Shown here in pieces: positions 60,233 through 64,000 of a stretch of DNA of 64,000 nucleotides. The DNA is taken from the NCBI GenBank assembly GCA_028824125.1, contig JAPPES010000140.1:112696-176695 (forward strand). The letters run 5' to 3'. This DNA comes from Candidatus Poribacteria bacterium. Its GTDB lineage: Bacteria; Poribacteria; WGA-4E; WGA-3G. Numbering within the stretch: position 1 is the first letter of the stretch; every line of letters starts with the position of its first letter. The translations under genes and the position numbers were made by a program. A model generated the notes under the pieces. That model searched no databases. It was not told where the DNA came from and was given only the letters and a program-made list of their open reading frames with translations.

Positions 60233-60541
60233 CGGTCTATACTCGACGTAATTATCGTTACAGTAAGCATGCCTTCTGAATACCGCTATATGTTCTTCGC
60301 CAAAAACAGGGAGGAAGTCATAGTTTGGATTTATGAAGAGATTTTTCTCCGCAAAGGTGTGTTCACTCTTACACGAACCACATTGGTAATAATCGCTGAA
60401 ACTTCCATCTATGTTATCTATGATGCGGCATCGAGATTCGACCCAAAAGCGGGGGCATTTCCGTTGCCAACAGTGTTGATAAAAGAAAGTCCATAATCAA
60501 GGCAATTCATTGATTTTTCATTAGGTGTGGTATATGATTCA

Positions 60542-61435
60542 TTAACCATTGACTCCATTACTTTTTCGATGGATAGTAAATTCTTGATCTCTGGGACGAC
60601 CAGACAGATATAAATTGTTATCCGGATTGACTGCCTCGGATTCGGCAAGTACCTCTGGCAAATCAACAGGCACAGAATTAACCTCAACTCTATCCGGATA
60701 AACATGAACTTGTCGCCACATCATCGGATAGCATATAATACCAGATGTTACAATACATAATAAACCCTGTTCTCTAAAAACGCGATTGAGGTGTTGATGT
60801 CCACAAAAGAATCCTAAAATTTGTTTCTCAAAGGGGGCAACAATTTCCAGTATCTCAGCAGAGTTTGCAATTCTTGAACCGATTCCCTGAAATTCTACGC
60901 TTGGAAAAGGGAGTTGGTGTGAAAAAAAGAAGATTTCTTCCCCATAATCCGCAGCTTTTTTTAATTCGCGTTCTACCCAAGCAAGTTGATTCGTGCTGAC
61001 ATACCCATGTGTCAAGTCTTCGGGGACTTCCTGTGCATCAAGCAAAATAAATCGGATGTTTTCCTTGACAAAACTGACAGATCCCATGCCGTTTATACCA
61101 AATCGCTCTAAATATGAAGCTTTTGAACCGGTCTCAGGATCAAGATCATGGTTGCCGGGCATATAGTAACAAGGCATATTTAGACGCTCACCAAGTGATT
61201 GAGCGGTATTTAGGGCTTCTACATACTCCTCTGTTGACATGTCAAAACTTTGTCCACCGCACACAATATCTCCACCATGAACTACAAATGCAGGATCAAA
61301 AGCGTTGAGTTGTTCAATCATCTTTTCATACAGTGCGACACTGTTTTTTTGCTGTTGTAATCCGCCTGCAAAATTTTGAGTGGCATTTGGATAAAGATGT
61401 GTGTCTGTTATAAAGGCAAATTTGAAGGATGTCAT
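60542..61435 (-). CDS. Calcineurin-like metallophosphoesterase
   Basis: The 297-residue protein has the metallophosphoesterase signatures: FAFITDTHLY (D-x-H), VVHGGDIV (GD), YMPGNHDLD (GNHD), FFFSHQLPF and FFCGHQHLNR (GHxH). These bind two metals and hydrolyse phosphodiesters or monoesters. Substrate unknown; many relatives act on cyclic nucleotides or phospholipids. Its ATG overlaps by 4 bases (ATGA) the stop of the upstream methyltransferase gene, so they are translationally coupled. Confidence 0.9.
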   Translation of the reverse strand: MTSFKFAFITDTHLYPNATQNFAGGLQQQKNSVALYEKMIEQLNAFDPAFVVHGGDIVCGGQSFDMSTEEYVEALNTAQSLGERLNMPCYYMPGNHDLDPETGSKASYLERFGINGMGSVSFVKENIRFILLDAQEVPEDLTHGYVSTNQLAWVERELKKAADYGEEIFFFSHQLPFPSVEFQGIGSRIANSAEILEIVAPFEKQILGFFCGHQHLNRVFREQGLLCIVTSGIICYPMMWRQVHVYPDRVEVNSVPVDLPEVLAESEAVNPDNNLYLSGRPRDQEFTIHRKSNGVNG

Positions 61436-62172
61436 GATTTCACTCGTTTTTTCAAAATAGCAACATAAGTTGGCTTGTTAGAGTCAATATAGCGTTCAAT
61501 TGTCCAACTTGTGCCAACAAGAATATCTTCCAGTTCCGATTTTGAAACGAACAGATAGTCGTACCAAGGGGTGGCATATTGTTTATAACGTATCCGCAGC
61601 CTTATTTGTCCGCCCATTCTACCCCGTTCTCGATTATATTGATGATAAGCGAGATGGGCAGGATTTTCTGTCTGGTATGGGTCCATTGTTTCAACGATGA
61701 TCTTTCCGTTATCTCTTGTCATACTCGCGAATCGTTTCAATAACCATTGTGCTCTCTTAAAACTGCTAACAAGTCCAAAATTGTGTCCCATCATGATGAT
61801 TGTATTGAAAACACCAAGTTTGGAATTGAGTTGTGTAATTGGCACTACAGCGGTGTTTTTGAGCCCGCGTTGTAGGCAAAGCTGTATAGCTAACGGTGAA
61901 ATGTCGGTTGCTAATACATCATGTCCTTTTCCTTGAAGGTAGAGGGAATGTCGTCCTGGACCACAACCGATGTCCAAAACCCGCCCAACAGCATATCCCA
62001 TAGCAAGTTTTTGATGTTCTGCCCACTCAGTATATTCAGCGAAATAGTCGAGTGGTCCTAAGCGGCTTATGTCAATGTAACCATCTTCTCGCTCAATGAT
62101 TTCAACGTTTTGCTCTCCATTATGATAATCGGTAAGCAGGTGTCCAAAAGCATCTTGTTTGTTATTTAACAC
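61432..62172 (-). CDS. Class I SAM-dependent methyltransferase
   Basis: The 246-residue protein has the SAM-binding core VLDIGCGPGRHSLYLQGKG (about 65-83), an acidic loop VLATDISPLAI, and FNTIIMMGHNFG. The last 80 residues form a longer cap with RGRMGGQIRLRIRYK. Substrate not readable. It starts with GTG one base after the sulfatase stop, so sulfatase, methyltransferase and phosphoesterase form an operon, possibly for processing of a sulfated and phosphorylated metabolite. Confidence 0.87.
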   Translation of the reverse strand: MLNNKQDAFGHLLTDYHNGEQNVEIIEREDGYIDISRLGPLDYFAEYTEWAEHQKLAMGYAVGRVLDIGCGPGRHSLYLQGKGHDVLATDISPLAIQLCLQRGLKNTAVVPITQLNSKLGVFNTIIMMGHNFGLVSSFKRAQWLLKRFASMTRDNGKIIVETMDPYQTENPAHLAYHQYNRERGRMGGQIRLRIRYKQYATPWYDYLFVSKSELEDILVGTSWTIERYIDSNKPTYVAILKKRVKS

Positions 62173-62173
62173 A

Positions 62174-63532
62174 TTACTGCCTCACATATCCGGTTGTTCC
62201 GTTGCGTTCTTCCTTATGTGCTTCCCAATAGTCTTCAATCCCTTGTCGCCACGTCTGTGCTGCTTCCGTCAATTCAGTGGTGAGTTCTGGATACTCGTCT
62301 TTCAAATTTGTCGTTTCGCCCATATCAGTTTCAAGGTCAGCAAGGTGCACATCATCTTCTGGCGGCGCGCCTTCTACCAATTGTCCATTCAGTACTAATT
62401 TCCACTTCCCTCGACGCATTGCGGTCTGTTTCCCCATCTCCCAAAAAATATCAGTGTGCGGTGTGTATTGACCATCACATACCACAGGTATTTGATTTAG
62501 GCCATCAAGTTCATATTTGGAAAGATCGCCATCGGCAGCGGACAGAAAAGTCGGAAAAACATCCATTGCTGCACCATATAGATTTACTTTACTTAATACG
62601 TTCCCGGGAGGAATTTCGTTAGGCCACTTCATAATCCCTGGTGAACGGATACCCCCTTCATATAGACTGAACTTGTGTCCTTTGAGTTTACCTGCACTGC
62701 CGCCGTAATACGGGTCTTGTGTGCCATCCAACCAATTTCGTGTTTCACGCGAAGGACCGTTATCACTCTGGAAATAGGAAAAGGTATTTTCTGCAATTCC
62801 CTGCCGTTCAAGTTCCGCAAAAATTTCACCGACACTATCGTCAACCGCGCTCAACATGGCAGCCATAATTTGTCTGTCCCAAGGTAGATTTGGAAACCTA
62901 TCTACATATTCTTGGGGAGCATGCATTGGATAGTGTGGCGCGTTATATGGTACATAGAGGAAAAACGGTTTACCAAGTTCAACAGATTTTCGGATATATC
63001 TCACTGCATATTCCGTTATCAACTCAGTAAAGTATTCACCGTTTCGGTATATTTCTTCACCGTTTTCCCATAGGTCATGTGTTTGGTCGAAATCGGGTCG
63101 TCCCAATGCCCAATAAAAGATATGTGAATAGAAATCAATGCAGCCTGCCATAAAGCCGAACCAATCATCAAACCCGTGATCCTCAGGTCGTGAACCTTCA
63201 GCGAGTCCTAAATGCCATTTCCCAGACATTGCCGTGTAATAACCGAGTTCCTTAAGAGCTGTGGCAATCGTAGGAACGGAAGGTGGCAACCCTGTTGCTG
63301 TGCGATGTCCAGCTAAAATTGATCGCACACCTGCATGGCATGGATACCGTCCTGTTAACAATGCAGCACGAGATGGTGAACAGACAGGTGAATTGGAGTA
63401 CCAATCTTTAAAAAGGATACCTTCAGCTGCCATTCTATCCAGATGCGGCGTTTTAAAATCTGTTGCTCCCATGCAGGAGAGGTCACCGTAACCTTGATCG
63501 TCAGTCAAAAAGATTATAAAATTAGGTTGCAT
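62174..63532 (-). CDS. Type I sulfatase
   Basis: The 452-residue protein has the sulfatase opening NFIIFLTDDQGYGDLSC with metal aspartates D11 and D12, and the formylglycine motif C51-S-P-S-R followed by AALLTGRYP. GKWHLG follows near 107, and HDL and FFLYVPYNAPHYP occur later. It has no signal peptide and would therefore need cytoplasmic activation of C51 to formylglycine, or an anaerobic maturase; no anSME gene is visible. The C-S-P-S-R form is compatible with an FGE-type enzyme. GAGGTATACAA precedes the ATG. First gene of the operon. Confidence 0.92.
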   Translation of the reverse strand: MQPNFIIFLTDDQGYGDLSCMGATDFKTPHLDRMAAEGILFKDWYSNSPVCSPSRAALLTGRYPCHAGVRSILAGHRTATGLPPSVPTIATALKELGYYTAMSGKWHLGLAEGSRPEDHGFDDWFGFMAGCIDFYSHIFYWALGRPDFDQTHDLWENGEEIYRNGEYFTELITEYAVRYIRKSVELGKPFFLYVPYNAPHYPMHAPQEYVDRFPNLPWDRQIMAAMLSAVDDSVGEIFAELERQGIAENTFSYFQSDNGPSRETRNWLDGTQDPYYGGSAGKLKGHKFSLYEGGIRSPGIMKWPNEIPPGNVLSKVNLYGAAMDVFPTFLSAADGDLSKYELDGLNQIPVVCDGQYTPHTDIFWEMGKQTAMRRGKWKLVLNGQLVEGAPPEDDVHLADLETDMGETTNLKDEYPELTTELTEAAQTWRQGIEDYWEAHKEERNGTTGYVRQ

Positions 63533-63540
63533 TTGTATAC

Positions 63541-63775
63541 CTCGTTCTTATCTGGCTATTTGCGGAGTAGCATCCGCCGTGTTGACGTGAAATCCTGGCA
63601 GTGAACGTATAGAAATGGAGGCCACTTGCGATGGGTTCACCGTTCTCGTTTCTGCCACCCCAATAGGCTGTACGTCCGCAGCTGCTCCTAATCGATACGG
63701 GAATCACGTCTCCGGATTAAACAGGTTCGAGTAGTTTTGAAAAACGACTGTCGTTTTAATCTTTCCCCAGGTTGT
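63541..63775 (-). pseudogene. Decayed C-terminal secretion-domain tail
   Basis: Two frames carry pieces of a familiar exported C-terminal domain: [20 protein letters not shown] then PET and a stop, and, after a frame change, RTAYWGGRNENGEPIASGLH then FYTFTA. These match the usual KLTTTWGxIK...FQNYPNPFNPET...YWDGRNENGEPVASGIYFYTL pattern. The front part overlaps the end of the WD40 gene in another frame. It is not translatable as one protein. Confidence 0.6.
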
Positions 63776-64000
63776 GGGTGGTTGGCATAGGTGTGACGTG
63801 CCACAACAGCACTGTGCCATCCGAACTGCCACTTGCGAGTGTCTGACCATCTGGACTGAAAGCTACACTATCAACATGATCTATATGTCCTTGTAGTGTT
63901 TGCTTGTGTTCTCCTGTTGCCACATCCCATAAACGGATAGTGTAGTCCGAACTGCCACTTGCGAGTGTCTGACCATCTGGACTGAAAGCTACACTATCAA
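63756..64000 (-). CDS. WD40-repeat protein, partial (runs off window end)
   Basis: Eighty-one codons at the C-terminal end are visible. Two WD40 repeats are seen, [20 protein letters not shown] then [18 protein letters not shown], and [20 protein letters not shown] then [10 protein letters not shown], ending at a TAA at 63756-63758. The repeated DNA units near 63820 and 63947 are nearly identical, a sign of recent repeat expansion. WD40 proteins of this kind are protein scaffolds; nothing more specific can be said. The rest of the gene lies beyond the window. Confidence 0.85.
   Translation of the reverse strand, partial: DSVAFSPDGQTLASGSSDYTIRLWDVATGEHKQTLQGHIDHVDSVAFSPDGQTLASGSSDGTVLLWHVTPMPTTHNLGKD

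Overview
The window looks like a chromosomal segment of an uncultured, sponge- or marine-associated bacterium of the Candidatus Poribacteria type. This is inferred from gene content, not from a marker gene: phytanoyl-CoA-dioxygenase-like proteins, a sulfatase beside formylglycine-generating-enzyme-like lipoproteins, LamG and malectin-like exported proteins, FG-GAP/UnbV and quinoprotein/TolB propeller proteins, a huge propeller-SpoIIE phosphatase, and dense small inverted-repeat elements. Base composition is moderately AT-rich. LptF/LptG and lipoprotein signals point to a diderm envelope. No rRNA, tRNA or CRISPR array was seen.

Layout. 1-9 kb: a truncated membrane protein, a PhyH-family protein, an enolase-superfamily dehydratase, Uma2 nuclease, purD, a RelA zinc-finger/DUF2250 protein, a TonB-like/vWA protein, an SDR oxidoreductase and a small LarE-C-terminus-like protein. 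9-20 kb: housekeeping genes, including a polyprenyl synthase with an aldolase, lptF-lptG with a methyltransferase, queG, a DUF1611 protein and rimI. 20-25 kb: an isochorismatase-like hydrolase, two tandem malectin-like exported proteins and an UnbV propeller protein. 24.8-28.2 kb: a compact cysteine/sulfur operon on the minus strand (Rrf2 regulator, cysK, APS reductase, MoaD-like carrier, JAMM-NIL protease) behind a promoter with a duplicated 19-bp site. 28.6-32.5 kb: LON-domain protein, pgsA, two hypothetical proteins and an FAD oxidoreductase.

32.5-35.1 kb is a scar: a decayed IS3-type element abuts a truncated gene that partners an adenine methyltransferase, apparently a dead restriction-modification pair. 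35-46 kb holds surface and signalling genes. 46-54.5 kb is the most unusual part: two ECF sigma factors, each fused in frame to a different C-terminal module. One module is an ArsR-like helix-turn-helix; the other is a complete S9 prolyl-oligopeptidase domain whose catalytic serine is glycine. Between them lies an exported S9 paralogue with the serine intact. Both sigma genes keep a strong internal ribosome-binding site at the fusion joint and share a leader hairpin and sequence block.

55-64 kb is a minus-strand run: a sulfatase, methyltransferase, phosphoesterase, an unknown zinc-ribbon-like protein lacking a normal start, an ABC ATPase, two FGE-like lipoproteins and a di-heme peroxidase. 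At the right edge a WD40 gene ends just before a decayed secretion-domain tail.

Intergenic regions are built largely from short non-coding elements with terminal inverted repeats (families A, B, D, E, G, H, I and J here). The same ends enclose different cores, and some ends overlap the stop codons of neighbouring genes.
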